A stretch of DNA of 32,500 bases from Prorocentrum cordatum (Eukaryota > Sar > Dinophyceae > Prorocentrales > Prorocentraceae): positions 156,794-189,293 of the forward strand of contig CAUYUJ010018874.1 of assembly GCA_963575745.1 (NCBI GenBank), read 5' to 3'. Numbering within the stretch: position 1 is the first letter of the stretch; each line of letters opens with the position of its first letter. Shown here one piece after another: positions 1-7,957 of this stretch. A program made the position numbers and the translations under genes. Under the pieces are notes generated by a model. That model worked only from the letters and a program-made list of their open reading frames with translations, did not search any database and was not told the DNA's origin.

Positions 1-795
1 CAGCCGAGGCAGAGGTCCAACCAAAGCGTGCAGGAGGGCAGGCCTGCGGACCTCTTGAAATCGCCGCCGAGGCGAGTGAAGGTGGGGAGTCAGTGGCTGC
101 CGAAGCCCCCACCGCCAGTGATAAAGAAGGTCCCATGGCGCCATGTGGAGCCGTCCGCGTCGGCTGCGGGAAAGGTACAGGCCCAGGGGAAGAAGACAAA
201 GAAGCTGAAAAACAAGGACCAGACCAAGCGGAGCCCCTTCGCGAACCTCAAGGGCCAGATCGACGTGACCCAGGATTGGAAGCTGAAGGGCTGCAGCCTC
301 CCAAAGTGGAAGTGCGAGGGCTGCGCCAAGGAGCTACAGAGGAAGGCGGTCCTCTTTGGCTTCAGGATGCGGTGCCCGTTCTGCCGCATGCCGCCGCCGC
401 CTACCACAAGGAGGACGCAGGAGGAGGCCATCCGCAAGTGTAACAGGAAGGAGCTCGAGCGCCAGAGCGCTCCCAAGAAGCAGCTGGCGTGGGCTCAGGC
501 TGCGATATCTTCGACATCAGCGCCGACGCCGAAAACGAGAGCACGCAAGGCCACGTTTCTCTACAAGGTCCAGAAGAAGAACGGGTTGAAGAGGAAGATG
601 GCCGCGGAGATGGGGCGCAGCGTGAGGCGACAGGCAAAGGAGGAGAACACGCTGGAGGACATCGACGCGCGGATCCTCAAGCTGGAGACGGACAGGAACA
701 ACCTGGTGGAGCTGATCGTCTCTCTCCTGCCCTCCCGCCAGCGGGGCTCGGAGGAGGCGCAGACCAGGGTGGCGCTCGCCCTGGCGCCCCGATAG
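1..795 (+). CDS. Unrecognised basic protein with Cys4 zinc motif, 5' end outside window
   Basis: The frame is open from base 1 to the TAG at 793-795. There is no ATG near the left edge, so the true start lies outside the window or in an upstream exon. The protein is rich in Lys and Arg. Cysteines encoded at 313, 322, 373 and 382 give CX2C-X16-CX2C (KCEGC ... CPFC), a plausible zinc ribbon. The last third (about 640-720) is charged and heptad-like (DIDARILKLETDRNNLVELI), suggesting a short coiled coil. Third codon positions are strongly G/C, as expected of coding sequence in a GC-rich genome. I do not recognise the family. A nucleic-acid-binding role is only a guess from the basic composition and zinc motif. 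It could be a host gene or the ORF1 of a retroelement. Confidence 0.55.
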   Translation, partial: QPRQRSNQSVQEGRPADLLKSPPRRVKVGSQWLPKPPPPVIKKVPWRHVEPSASAAGKVQAQGKKTKKLKNKDQTKRSPFANLKGQIDVTQDWKLKGCSLPKWKCEGCAKELQRKAVLFGFRMRCPFCRMPPPPTTRRTQEEAIRKCNRKELERQSAPKKQLAWAQAAISSTSAPTPKTRARKATFLYKVQKKNGLKRKMAAEMGRSVRRQAKEENTLEDIDARILKLETDRNNLVELIVSLLPSRQRGSEEAQTRVALALAPR

Positions 796-878
796 TGGGG
801 TGCCGTGGCGGGCGGCTCGCAGAGCGACGCTGAGCTGGCATCGGCCCGCGTGCGGCGCTCTCTGGCTCTGGGGTGCTA

Positions 879-950
879 GGCATAGGTCTGGCGCCCTCCA
901 GTGGCTTGGCATAGGCTGGGCCTCCGGCGGTTGTGATTGCTGGGCATAGG
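879..950 (+). repeat. Three GGCATAGG direct repeats
   Basis: The octamer GGCATAGG occurs at 879-886, 908-915 and 943-950 with similar flanks, just downstream of the partial gene's stop codon. It looks like a short degenerate tandem repeat in the 3' flank. No function can be assigned. Confidence 0.5.
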
Positions 951-1012
951 CTCGGCGTCTGCCTTGCGCGGCGGGGGCGTCCTAGACGGACGTCCGCTTC
1001 ATCAGACCCCCC

Positions 1013-1071
1013 CTCCTCTTCCTCCTCCTCCTCCTCCTCCTCCTCTTCCTCCTCCTCCTCCTCCTCCTCCA
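1013..1071 (+). repeat. (TCC)n microsatellite
   Basis: Nearly pure TCC/TCT triplets. Long Leu, Ser, Pro or Glu runs that can be read across it in various frames are artefacts of the triplet array. Confidence 0.9.
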
Positions 1072-1212
1072 CAATTACTCAATATGAATACTACTCTCCC
1101 TCTTCCCCTGATGGCGTGCTGGGAGTAGTAGACCCCCCCACGCGTACTGTTTTTTCACACAGGATTCCCGGGAGTTGGGTTTTCGCATGCGTTTTTGTTT
1201 TTTTTGTTTGTT

Positions 1213-1365
1213 TTCAAAATGCTGCTCTCGCTGAGGCGCCGGCTTCATTTCTGCTCCCGAATCGTTCCGAATCGTGCTCCCGCTGCAGCGTGGGCCTCAT
1301 TTTCGGATCGGCGTTTTGTTTCCGTCGTTCAGGATGGCGTTCTCGCCCCAGCGCGGGCCTCTTTC
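1213..1365 (+). repeat. Diverged monomers related to the 82-bp satellite
   Basis: The segment beginning TTTTCAAAATGCTGCTCTCG at about 1212 resembles the unit core of the satellite at 5746-6225 (TTTTCAAAATG, then CTCTCGC, then a GCGCCG block). A second, more diverged unit appears from about 1298 (TTTTCGGATCGGCG ... GCGTTCTCGCCCCAGCGC). These are probably old or seed copies of that satellite. Confidence 0.45.
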
Positions 1366-1380
1366 TCGCGCGCCCATCCG

Positions 1381-1570
1381 CCCGCCACCACCGCGCCGCA
1401 CCACGCCCCGCCCCGCCGCACGCACACCCACCGCCACTTCCACCCACCAACGCACGCACGCACGCACGCGCGCCACCGCCGCGCACCGCCACCACCACCG
1501 CATTACCCCACCCACCACCACCACGCTACACCGCGTCACACCACGTCACACGCGCGCACACACAGACACA

Positions 1571-1637
<67 letters not shown>

Positions 1638-1890
1638 GCACACACACACAAACAAACGCACACACACACCACCGCCACCACCACCACCGCCATCACGCAC
1701 GTACGCACCTGGCCCACCACCAAACCACCAAGACGCCACACCACGTCACACCACAGCACACGCGTACACACGCACACACAGACACACACATACACCACCA
1801 CCACAACAACCACAACCACGCACACACGCACGCACGCACGCTCACCACCACCCACTACGCACACGCGCGCGGAGCCACAGGTCCGCTACG
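1381..1890 (+). repeat. CACG/CAC-rich simple repeat region
   Basis: About 500 bp of CACG, CAC and CACA repeats. The purest tract is tandem CACG at about 1569-1636, with CAC-rich and CACACA tracts on both sides. Alternating purine-pyrimidine sequence of this kind can adopt Z-DNA. Open frames across it encode only Thr/His/Ala/Arg runs and are not genes. Confidence 0.9.
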
Positions 1891-1984
1891 ACACGCGTCC
1901 GCGGATAGAGAAAATCCGCGCCATGGTAAGGGATGGGAGGGAGGGGTAGGATGTCAGATGTAGACGCGAGCGCACCTAACTTGT

Positions 1985-2169
1985 TCCCCCCATCCCCCTC
2001 TTCCTCCTCCCTCCTCCTTCCTTCCTCCTCCCTCCTCCTTCCTCCCGCCTCCCTCCCTCCTCCCTCCCTCCGCCCTCCGCCCTCTGCCCTCTGCCCTCCA
2101 CCCTCCGCCCTCCTCCTCCTCCTCCGCCGCCGCCGCCGCCTCCTCCTCCTCCTCCTCCTCCTCCTCCTC
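1985..2169 (+). repeat. Pyrimidine tract / (TCC)n ending in CAG
   Basis: C/T-only sequence of CCTCC, CCTT and TCC units that becomes pure TCC and ends at CTCCTCAG (2169). A long pyrimidine tract ending in AG followed by GC-rich coding-like sequence has the form of a 3' splice site. No transcript evidence is available here. Confidence 0.8.
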
Positions 2170-2336
2170 AGGGTTGCGTCCAGGGCCCGCTATTCTCGGG
2201 GCCCGTGCTCCCCTCTGCGAGAGGTTCCGCGCCAAGCGGCGGCAGCATCGCCTCGAGCGGGCCGCACTGCTCTGGGAGGCCCACCGCGGGCCGCCCGAGG
2301 CCGCGGCGGCCGCGAAGGAGCCGGGCGTGGCGCAGC
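2170..2336 (+). other. Coding-like island between TCC and GGA arrays
   Basis: A GC-rich stretch, read in one frame, contains a plausible peptide with motifs CERFRAKRRQHRLERAALLW and EAHRGPPEAAAAAKEPG and strong G/C third positions. It has no ATG or stop of its own. It starts right after the CAG that ends the pyrimidine tract and runs into the GGA array, which in the same direction could encode acidic repeats. It may be an exon or a captured gene fragment. The family is not recognised. Confidence 0.35.
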
Positions 2337-2953
2337 GAAGAGGAGGAAGATGAGGAAGAGGAGGAGGAGGAGGAGGAGGAGGAGGAGGAGGAGGAAAGGG
2401 AGGAAAGGGAGGAACGGGAGGAACGGGAGGAAAGGGAGGAAAGGGAGGAAAGGGAGGAAAGGGAGGAGGAGGAGGAGGAGGGGAGGAGGAGGAGGAGGAG
2501 GAGGGGAGGATGGAGGACGAGGCGGAGGCGGAGGAGGAGGAGGAGGAGAGGAGGAGGAGGAGGAGAGGAGGAGGAGGAGGAGGAGGAGCAGAGGAGGAGG
2601 AGGGAGGTGGAGGAGGTGGAGGAGGAGGAGGAGGAGAAGAGGAGGAGTAGGAGGAGAGGAGAAGAGGCGGTGGAGGAGGAGGAGGAGTAGGGAGGAGGTG
2701 GAGGAGGAGGAGGGGGAAGATGAGGGGGCGGGGGAGGGGGAGGGGGGAGGGGGAGGGGAGGGGGAGAAGGAGGGGGAGAAGGAGGGGGAGGGGGAGGGGG
2801 GAGGGGGAGGGGGGCGGGGAGGGGAGGGGGAGGGGGAGGGGGAGGGGTAGGGGGCGGGGGGAGGGGGAGTGGGGAGGGGAGGAGTAGGAGGAGGCGGAGG
2901 AGGAGGAGGAGGAGGAGGAGGAGGAGAGGATGAGGAGGAGGAGGAGGAGGAGG
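2337..2953 (+). repeat. Long (GGA/GGGA)n purine array
   Basis: About 600 bp of nearly uninterrupted purines: GGA triplets first, then GGAAA/GGGAA units (about 2395-2465), then GGGGGA-rich sequence (about 2705-2900), then GGA again. With the TCC tract at 2100-2169 it forms an inverted pair of complementary arrays. All long frames through it, on both strands, are low-complexity artefacts. Confidence 0.9.
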
Positions 2954-3060
2954 TCCCCCCCGAGAGCGTGGTTGGAGCGCCCGAGCGGCGGCCAGCTGCG
3001 GGCCCGCGGCCGCCAGGGAGCTGGACGGCACGTGGGTGCCGTTCGCCGAATGGGCGTGGC
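2954..3060 (+). other. Coding-like island after GGA array
   Basis: A GC-rich non-repetitive segment. One frame reads AAARELDGTWVPFAEWAWRR, which looks protein-like, but no start, stop or splice site defines it. It may be another gene fragment embedded in microsatellite DNA, like the one at 2170-2336. Confidence 0.25.
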
Positions 3061-3071
3061 GCAGACCCCCT

Positions 3072-3290
3072 CGGATCATGAAAACATGGCGTGAGGTTTG
3101 TCGCTGTTTTCCGCCTCTCGGGGCCCTCGCGGGGCCTCGTGTGAGGTTTTTGTTCACTGCTTGCGGCCCCTCGGGGCCCTCACCGGGCCTCGGGGCCGTC
3201 AAAAAACGACTCGGGACGAGGAGCCGCTCCCAGGGCAGGGGTCGAGACTTCTGGAGGTCGACGTCATCGAAAAATCATGACGTCGGGGTC
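3072..3290 (+). repeat. Family C dispersed repeat, copy 1
   Basis: Family C is a roughly 130-220-bp GC-rich repeat found at least 13 times in this window. Its conserved order is: ATCATGA, GAGGTTTTTCGCTATTTTCGG, a GGGGCCCTC..GGGCC block, CGGGACCGTCA, AAAACGACTCGGGATGAAAAG, CCGGGGAAAGGGTCCAGACT, then ATCATGACGTCGG. This copy carries an internal duplication of the GGTTT...GGGGCCCTC part (about 3093-3190). Boundaries are approximate. Confidence 0.7.
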
Positions 3291-3373
3291 GGTGAAGAAA
3301 GGTGCGCTTTTTGCACCGTGGAGGCCCCAGGAGTTCTAAAGGAGCATGGAAGGTGCACGTTTCCTCGCTCACC

Positions 3374-3544
3374 CCTGAGATCCTGGCGTTGCATTTTTTT
3401 CGAGACAGGCGTGTTCGCTCAATGTCGGGCCCCAGGACCCTCACATATCGATCCCGCTCGAAGCATGATGCGGAAAGATTGGGCGCGTTGGTCGTGGTTT
3501 TTGTTCGCGAGGTTGCAACTATTGCTGCAACGTCGGATCTCCGG
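3374..3544 (+). mobile_element. Family B short inverted-repeat element, copy 1
   Basis: Family B elements are about 160-180 bp. They begin CCTGAGATCCTGGCG and end ACGTCGGATCTCAGG, so the tips are inverted repeats (CCTGAGATCC / GGATCTCAGG). Internal landmarks are TCGAGC/GGGCG, GGACCCTCGCAGATCGATCC and GACGCAGAAAGATGGGG. This copy has an intact left tip and a slightly changed right tip (GGATCTCCGG). No ORF; probably a non-autonomous element. Confidence 0.65.
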
Positions 3545-3650
3545 GAATGGGGGATGGGGTGAAGCATGGCGCGCTTTTTGCGCCCTGAAGGTGGGCACTC
3601 GGAGGGTCAGAACTGCACGCGTCTTCGCCCCTCCCGTTCCCACACTCCCG

Positions 3651-3810
3651 GCGTCATGGTCTGTTTGTTCATCACGTGGACCCCCGGAGGTCTGGACCCC
3701 CCTCCCTGCAGGCCTGGCCTTTCGTCCTGCGCCGTTTTGCGGCGGCCCCGAGGCCCAGGAAGGGCCCCCCTGTGGAGGCCGAGAGTGCCGCAAGACCTCC
3801 CGCTGTGGTT
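3651..3810 (-). repeat. Family C dispersed repeat, copy 2
   Basis: Reverse orientation. It begins CGTCATGG, contains GGCGGCCCCGAGGCCCAGG and ends near AAGACCTCCCGCTGTGG, the complement of the family C start. Boundaries are approximate. Confidence 0.6.
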
Positions 3811-3894
3811 CTGCCCGTGGCTCGCGGGAATCCGGGCCCCGGGGCCCCCGGGCAGGAACGGCTTCGCTTCCCCCCCCCTCCCGTGTTTCTATGT

Positions 3895-4103
3895 CTCCTA
3901 GATGGGGTCGGAGCAGACGGGGTCGGAGGATCGAGCCGCATCGCCGATGCATCGTTGATGCGGCTCGATGTGGGGCCCGATTTGCTTCACGTCGACATCG
4001 CCGATGCATCGCCGACGTCGACGATGCATCACCGGTGCATCGCCGATGCATCGGCGATGCGGCGCAATCCTCCGAACCCACCTACTCCGACCCCATCTAG
4101 GAG
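3895..4103. mobile_element. Foldback element with 60-bp terminal inverted repeats
   Basis: The left arm 3895-3954 and right arm 4044-4103 are inverted copies matching at about 54 of 60 positions. Both begin CTCCTAGATGGGGTCGGAG. The 89-bp middle is itself built of GATGCATCG palindromes and TCGACG motifs. The whole unit can fold into one long hairpin. No credible ORF. It resembles foldback or MITE elements; no obvious target duplication was found. Confidence 0.75.
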
Positions 4104-4131
4104 GCCTCTAGTTTTTCGCCCCGCCTATTGC

Positions 4132-4290
4132 CCTGAGATCCGACGCAGCGGGAAAAGTCACGACCAGAGCCTCGGGCCCCGTCTCTCCGCTCCGTCCTTC
4201 GAGGGGGATCGATCTGGGAGGGTCCCCAGGCGGGGCCCGAAATCGGGCGAAGTCGCCCAGTTCGAGAAAGTTGGGATGCCAAGATCTCAC
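4132..4290 (-). mobile_element. Family B element, copy 2
   Basis: Minus-strand copy: starts CCTGAGATCCGACG at 4132, contains GGGATCGATCTGGGAGGGTCC and TCGCCCAGTTCGAGAAAG, and ends at a degraded tip (AAGATCTCAC, 4281-4290). Confidence 0.6.
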
Positions 4291-4510
4291 AGTTTCTCGG
4301 CCCCCACTCATCAGCGGGTGGAGCAACGCCTAACGCAGGTCGCCGTCGGGAACGCGTGCCCCAGGGCGGCTGGCACGCTCATACCCCTACGGTGGCACGC
4401 CAGGGCAGGAATTTGCCCAGCGTCCTGGAGCAGACGTCCCCGACGGCGGAACAGCTCATTATGTACCGTTGATGTTGGCCCGCCGAACTAAGAGCTCAGC
4501 CGCGCGCAGC
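4291..4510. other. Unassigned spacer
   Basis: No convincing coding sequence or repeat was seen. The sequence has balanced composition with no long run of coding-like codons. Confidence 0.4.
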
Positions 4511-4617
4511 GGGGGGGGGGGCTCCTCTGAATCACCCCTGCTCGGCGCGGGCAGTATCTAGAAATGTAGGGCCAGCGCCTCCTACGAAGCAGCCTCCTTC
4601 CAAGAAGCGCTCCCCCC
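4511..4617. mobile_element. Family E short inverted-repeat element, copy 1
   Basis: Runs from a G-run with CTCCTCTGAATCACCCCTGC to CCAAGAAGCGCTCCCCCC. It aligns with 17502-17615 over ACCCCTGCT..GGCGCGGGC, then TATCTA..GATGTA and GAAGCAGCCTCCT. The ends are inverted relative to each other, best seen in copy 2. No ORF. Confidence 0.55.
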
Positions 4618-4640
4618 TAGTATCCCCTTCCCGAACCTCT

Positions 4641-4795
4641 GACGTCATGTGTTTTTCGTGACGTGGGCCCCCCAGCGCTCTGGGCCCCTTCCTGGGGACC
4701 GGCTCTTCACTCGGAATCGTTTTTTTGACGGCCCTGAGGCCCAGCAAGGGCCCCTGGACGCCCGAAACACAACAAAAATGGTCCGTCATGGTTTT
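4641..4795 (-). repeat. Family C repeat, copy 3
   Basis: Reverse orientation, GACGTCATG ... GACGGCCCTGAGGCCCAGCAAGGGCCCC ... GTCCGTCATGG. Followed directly by another reverse copy, so the two form a tandem pair. Confidence 0.65.
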
Positions 4796-4809
4796 TTCAG
4801 GACGCGAGC

Positions 4810-4988
4810 CCAGACATGCGACGTCCTGATGTTTTCGGTGCGGCGTCCCCGGCAGTCCAGACCCTTTCCCCGGGGCCGGTGTTTCATCCTATGAGTCGTT
4901 CTTCGACGGTCCCATGGCCCGGCGAGGGCCCCTCGGGGCCGACAATGGCGAAGAAATTGCCGTTATGATTCTTTTACGACGCGATCAT
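4810..4988 (-). repeat. Family C repeat, copy 4
   Basis: Reverse orientation. It includes GTCCAGACCCTTTCCCCGGGG, GAGTCGTTCTTCGACGGTCC and GGGCCCCTCGGGGCC and ends with a GATCATG motif near 4985. Boundaries are approximate. Confidence 0.65.
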
Positions 4989-5282
4989 GTCTGGGAGGGA
5001 CGTTGGGCGAAACTGCTTTTGGACGGGGAGCCCGTGGGATCCAGAGCCCAGGGGAGACCGTGCAAAAGGTGGACGGGCTGATACCAGATCACGCCATCAT
5101 GTACAATTCAACACTATGGGTGCCAAGCCGCCGATCGGCGCGTGTGAGAAGCAGGCTGGAGGCCGCGTGCCCGCAGCCCTCCATGGGCGCGGGGGTGGAC
5201 TCCCGCACGCCGCTCTATCTTTCTCTCCCTCTCTCTCTCATGTCTGGGAGGGGGTCTGGCCCGTGCGCGCCACCAAACTCGG
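4989..5282. other. Unassigned sequence, no gene seen
   Basis: Mixed GC-rich sequence with a short CTCT tract (5218-5240). No frame has domain-like content, and no copy elsewhere in the window was noticed. Confidence 0.4.
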
Positions 5283-5429
5283 CCACGCCCGACGAAGGAG
5301 GCCCTGCGCGGCGCCGCGGCCGCCGCCGAGGCGCGGCTGCAGGCGCTGCGCGGCGGGCCGCCGGGGCTCCCGGGCGCCCCGGCGCCCGCGGCGGAGGCGG
5401 AGCCGCTGGCCGCCCGGGTGCTGGAGCTC
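5283..5429 (+). other. Ala-rich coding-like segment before TCC array
   Basis: One frame reads TKEALRGAAAAAEARLQALR, then a Gly/Pro stretch, then APAAEAEPLAARVLELL, with almost exclusively G/C third positions. It then runs into the TCC array as a Leu run. It looks like a gene fragment (helical Ala-rich), but there is no start codon or other support. Confidence 0.35.
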
Positions 5430-5655
5430 CTCTTCTTGCTCCTCCTCCTCCTCCTCCTCCTCCTCCTCCTCCTGCTCCTGCTCCTCCTTCTCCTCCTGCT
5501 CCTCCTCCTCCTCCTGCTCCTCCGCCTCCGCCTCTTCCTCTTCCTCCTTCTCCTCCTCCTCCTCCTCCTCCTGCTTCTCCTCCTCCTCCTCCTCCTCCTG
5601 CTCCTGCTCCTCCTCCCTCTGCTCCTGCTGCTCCTCCTCCTGCTCCTGCTCCATT
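5430..5655 (+). repeat. (TCC/TGC)n microsatellite
   Basis: TCC triplets interspersed with TGC and TTC. It ends near CATTCCTTCCCCCAG (5666), again a pyrimidine tract followed by AG. The poly-Leu, poly-Glu and poly-Pro frames across it are artefacts. Confidence 0.9.
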
Positions 5656-5745
5656 CCTTCCCCCAGGCCAGTTTTTAGGGCGGGCCGGGCGTTTCGCCTG
5701 AGATTTCCTCACCATTTATGATTTTGGAGCTTAAGATTGACAACA

Positions 5746-6225
5746 GCTTCACAGATGGAGGGGGTGGTTTTCAAAGTGTGGCTCTCGCCTTAGCGCCGCA
5801 CACATTCGTTAAAACAATTCAGGAGCTTCACGGATTGAGGGCGGGTGGTTTTCAAAATGTGACTCTCGCCTTAGCGCCGCGCGCATTCGGTTTGAAATTT
5901 GCAAGGGCTTCACGGATTGAGGGCGGGTGGTTTTCAAAATGCGGTTCTCGTTTTAGCGTTGCGCGCATTCGTTTAACAATTTGCAAAGGATTCACGGATT
6001 GAGGCAGGTCGTTTTCAAAGTGTGGTTTTCGCCTGAGCGCCGCGCATATTCGTTTAACCATTTGCATGAGCTTCACGGATTGAGGGCGGGTCGTTTTCAA
6101 AATGTGGTTATCGTTTCAGCGCTGCGCACATTCGTTTGAACAAATTGCAAGAGATTCACGGATTGAGAACGATTCCTTTTCAACATATGGTTCTCGCAGT
6201 AGCGTCGCGCACATTGAAAACAAGA
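5746..6225 (+). repeat. 82-bp tandem satellite, about six units
   Basis: Units start at about 5746, 5825, 5907, 5989, 6070 and 6153 (spacing 79-83 bp). The consensus order is GCTTCACGGATTGAGGGCGGG, TGGTTTTCAAAATGTG, GTTCTCGCCTTAGCGCCGCG, CGCATTCGTTTAACAATTTGCAA. The units are moderately diverged, so this is not a recent array. A few diverged units occur at 1213-1365. Confidence 0.85.
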
Positions 6226-6527
6226 AAAGAGATCAACGTACCAGAGATATTGATTCGGAAGGATTCAGGATTATGCGGGCGCGACAGTTCTGTTGATTCG
6301 CTGCGTTCATGTTCCAAAGATGGCATTCCGGCACGATTCTGGATCGTCCAGACGCAGTTGGTACGTGGCGTTGAAACCCCGAGAACAATGTTTTGGCACG
6401 CTTCAGGATCTTCAAACAGCTGTCGTCCAACGAGGCAGTTCCCTCAATGGAAATGAACCGGGCCTATGAAGAGGGAGCTTGGAGGGAGGATGAGTTTCAA
6501 CATCGTTGATGATTCTTGGGTTTCCAC
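6226..6527. other. Unassigned sequence downstream of the satellite
   Basis: A less GC-rich unique-looking stretch. Short frames exist on both strands, but none has recognisable motifs or clear codon bias. Confidence 0.4.
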
Positions 6528-6704
6528 TGGTCCTCCTCCTCCTCCTTCTGCTCCTCCTCCTGCTCCTCCTCCTGCTCCTCCTCCTCCTCCTGCTCCTCCT
6601 CCTCCTCCTCCTGCTCCTGCTCCTTCTCCTCCTCCTGCTCCTTCTCCTCCTCCTCCTTTTCCTCCTCCTCCTCCTCCTCCTCCTCCTCCTCTTTCTCCTC
6701 GTCA
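6528..6704 (+). repeat. (TCC)n microsatellite ending in CAG
   Basis: TCC array with TGC and TTC interruptions, ending in TTTCTCCTCGTCAG (6704). The form again resembles a 3' splice acceptor, but no convincing exon follows. Confidence 0.85.
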
Positions 6705-6751
6705 GGGGCATCTGACAGTCGACTGCGCGTAAAATCAAAGAAATCAAAACG

Positions 6752-6901
6752 GCATGAACATGAGCTTTTGGCGCTCCGCGCGGCTTTCCTGGATCCGCGC
6801 CTCCTGTGGCCCCCCCGGCGGCGCCTCCAGCGCCGCCCCTGGCGCGGTCCAGCGCCGATCCGAGAAATCCGCGCGGACCTCCGAGTTTTTACGTTCATGT
6901 C
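6752..6901. mobile_element. Family D hairpin element, copy 1
   Basis: Left part GCATGAACATGAGC..TTGGCGCTCCGCGCGG and right part TCCGCGCGGACCTCCGAG..ACGTTCATGTC are inverted arms flanking a CCCCGGCGGCGCC-rich loop. The unit matches copies at 28829-28985 and, partially, 32446-32500. It is non-coding and MITE-like. Confidence 0.7.
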
Positions 6902-6964
6902 ACCGTCCGTTCCCCTTATGACAGTCGATTACACGCGCAAAAATGACTTTTCGCCGGAGTCACC

Positions 6965-7110
6965 TCTGGTGTGGGCTCACCGAGGTCCCCCCGATCGGTG
7001 AGCGCGATGCGACAGTGGCTGCTTGCGCGCTGGGGTTTGGCCACCTGGCGCCCCCTTTACTCCACGCCCGAAAGGTCACTCGTGCCTAGGGTCACACTCG
7101 CGTGTAGTCG
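6965..7110 (+). repeat. Family H repeat, uninterrupted copy
   Basis: The stretch containing GAGCGCGATGCG, TTGCGCGCT, AAAGGTCACTC and GGGTCACACTCGCGTG aligns with 31385-31700. There the same landmarks are interrupted by a family A element between AAAGGTCGCTC and GACTCTTACCCGTGG. This copy therefore represents the empty site. Confidence 0.55.
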
Positions 7111-7127
7111 ATCGTGTAACGTGTCTT

Positions 7128-7270
7128 GTCCGGAGGATTTTCCATGTTTTCGGGCTCTCGGGGCCCTCCTCGGGCCCCTGGACTGTCAGGAAACAGTTCA
7201 GGATGAAGGCCCCAGGGTCCAGGTCCAGGACCCGCTTCCCTCAGGGCCCGCTCACCCCATGCTAAGCGAT
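7128..7270 (+). repeat. Family C repeat, copy 5
   Basis: Forward copy with CGGGCTCTCGGGGCCCTCC, GGACTGTCAGGAAACAGTTC and CAGGACCCGCTTCCCTCAGG. The last part corresponds to the sequence into which the copia element inserted at 7764/16936, so this copy shows that site unoccupied. Confidence 0.65.
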
Positions 7271-7645
7271 AGGTCGTCATGGGAGAAACGGGTCCTGAGG
7301 AAATCGGGTGCGGGGGGTGCCCACTGCGCTCACAGGCCCCAAGGCCTCCACGCCGAACACCGGCGCGGCTCAGTCAGTAGATCTGGCGCCCCGCAGAAAA
7401 TAGTTGCATCATAGTGTTTTGTCAGTCGCAGTGCCCAGATTCAGGGGCTGCGGTTGGTCGCCCTGGGGGGAGCGGGTCTTGAGGGAATCGGGGGCCAATT
7501 TATGGCGGACCATTTTGTTTGCGGGGGTGGTGCACAGGCATCGTGTTCCCAGTGGTTGATGCCTTTGTTGTACACAAGCCCCGCTCGGCGGAGCCAGACC
7601 AGTTTGTTTGTGGGGGTTGTGTAAAAGAAATCGTGTCCCCTGGAA
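7271..7645 (+). repeat. Unassigned region with an 89-bp-spaced duplication
   Basis: The sequence around GACCATTTTGTTTGCGGGGG (7508) is repeated in altered form at 7597 (GACCAGTTTGTTTGTGGGGG), followed in both by ATCGTGT.CCC. This suggests one and a half to two units of a tandem repeat. No gene seen. Confidence 0.45.
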
Positions 7646-7648
7646 AAC

Positions 7649-7764
7649 GGATCATGAGTTTTTCGCCGTTTTCTAGCTTTGGGGGCCCTCCACAGGCCCC
7701 GAGACTGTCAGAAAACGCCTCAGGATGAAAATATCGTCCTGGGGGAAGGCCCTGGGGTACAGGA
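7649..7764 (+). repeat. Family C repeat, copy 6, left half
   Basis: A forward family C copy (CGGATCATGAGTTTTTCGCC ... GACTGTCAGAAAACGCCTCAGG) stops at the copia element and resumes at 16936. The two halves join through the duplicated CAGGA, showing that the copia element inserted into this repeat. Confidence 0.75.
7760..7764 (+). repeat. Target-site duplication, left (CAGGA)
   Basis: CAGGA directly precedes the 5' LTR, and the identical pentamer follows the 3' LTR at 16936-16940. Five base pairs is the usual Ty1/copia integration signature. Confidence 0.9.
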
Positions 7765-7957
7765 TGTGATTTCCGCTCACTCCCCGATCCATTCCTGTCC
7801 CTGCTCTTGCTGCTCTCACCCTTTTTCCCGCTGCCTGTTTCGGTTCGAAATTTATACTGGGGCCCTTGGCCTTAGAGCTACGCAGATTGATTCGCCGCGC
7901 GATCATTCGACAAAACGATATCAGCGATATCCGACCCTGCGGGTCTTCCATATCACA
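7765..7957 (+). repeat. 5' LTR
   Basis: 193 bp, TGTGATTTCC...TTCCATATCACA, with a six-base inverted tip. 191 of 193 positions match the 3' LTR. It should contain promoter and polyadenylation signals. The AT-rich AAATTTATACT (about 7848-7858) is the only TATA-like stretch. Confidence 0.95.

Noticed and set aside
1569-1636. CRISPR-like regular repeats in the CACG tract
   Set aside because: Pure tetranucleotide repeat without spacers; the satellite at 5746-6225 also has no unique spacers.
933-1949. 338-residue frame through the CACG region
   Set aside because: Almost entirely Thr/His/Ala/Arg repeats encoded by CACG units; all three plus-strand frames are equally open.
2168-3202. Long minus-strand frame rich in Leu/Pro/Ser through the GGA array
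   Set aside because: Composition is dictated by the triplet repeat. No non-repetitive domain.
7848-7862. GGTTCGAAATT in the LTRs and GGTTCGAATAT near 28805 as tRNA T-arms
   Set aside because: No cloverleaf or acceptor stem could be found around either.
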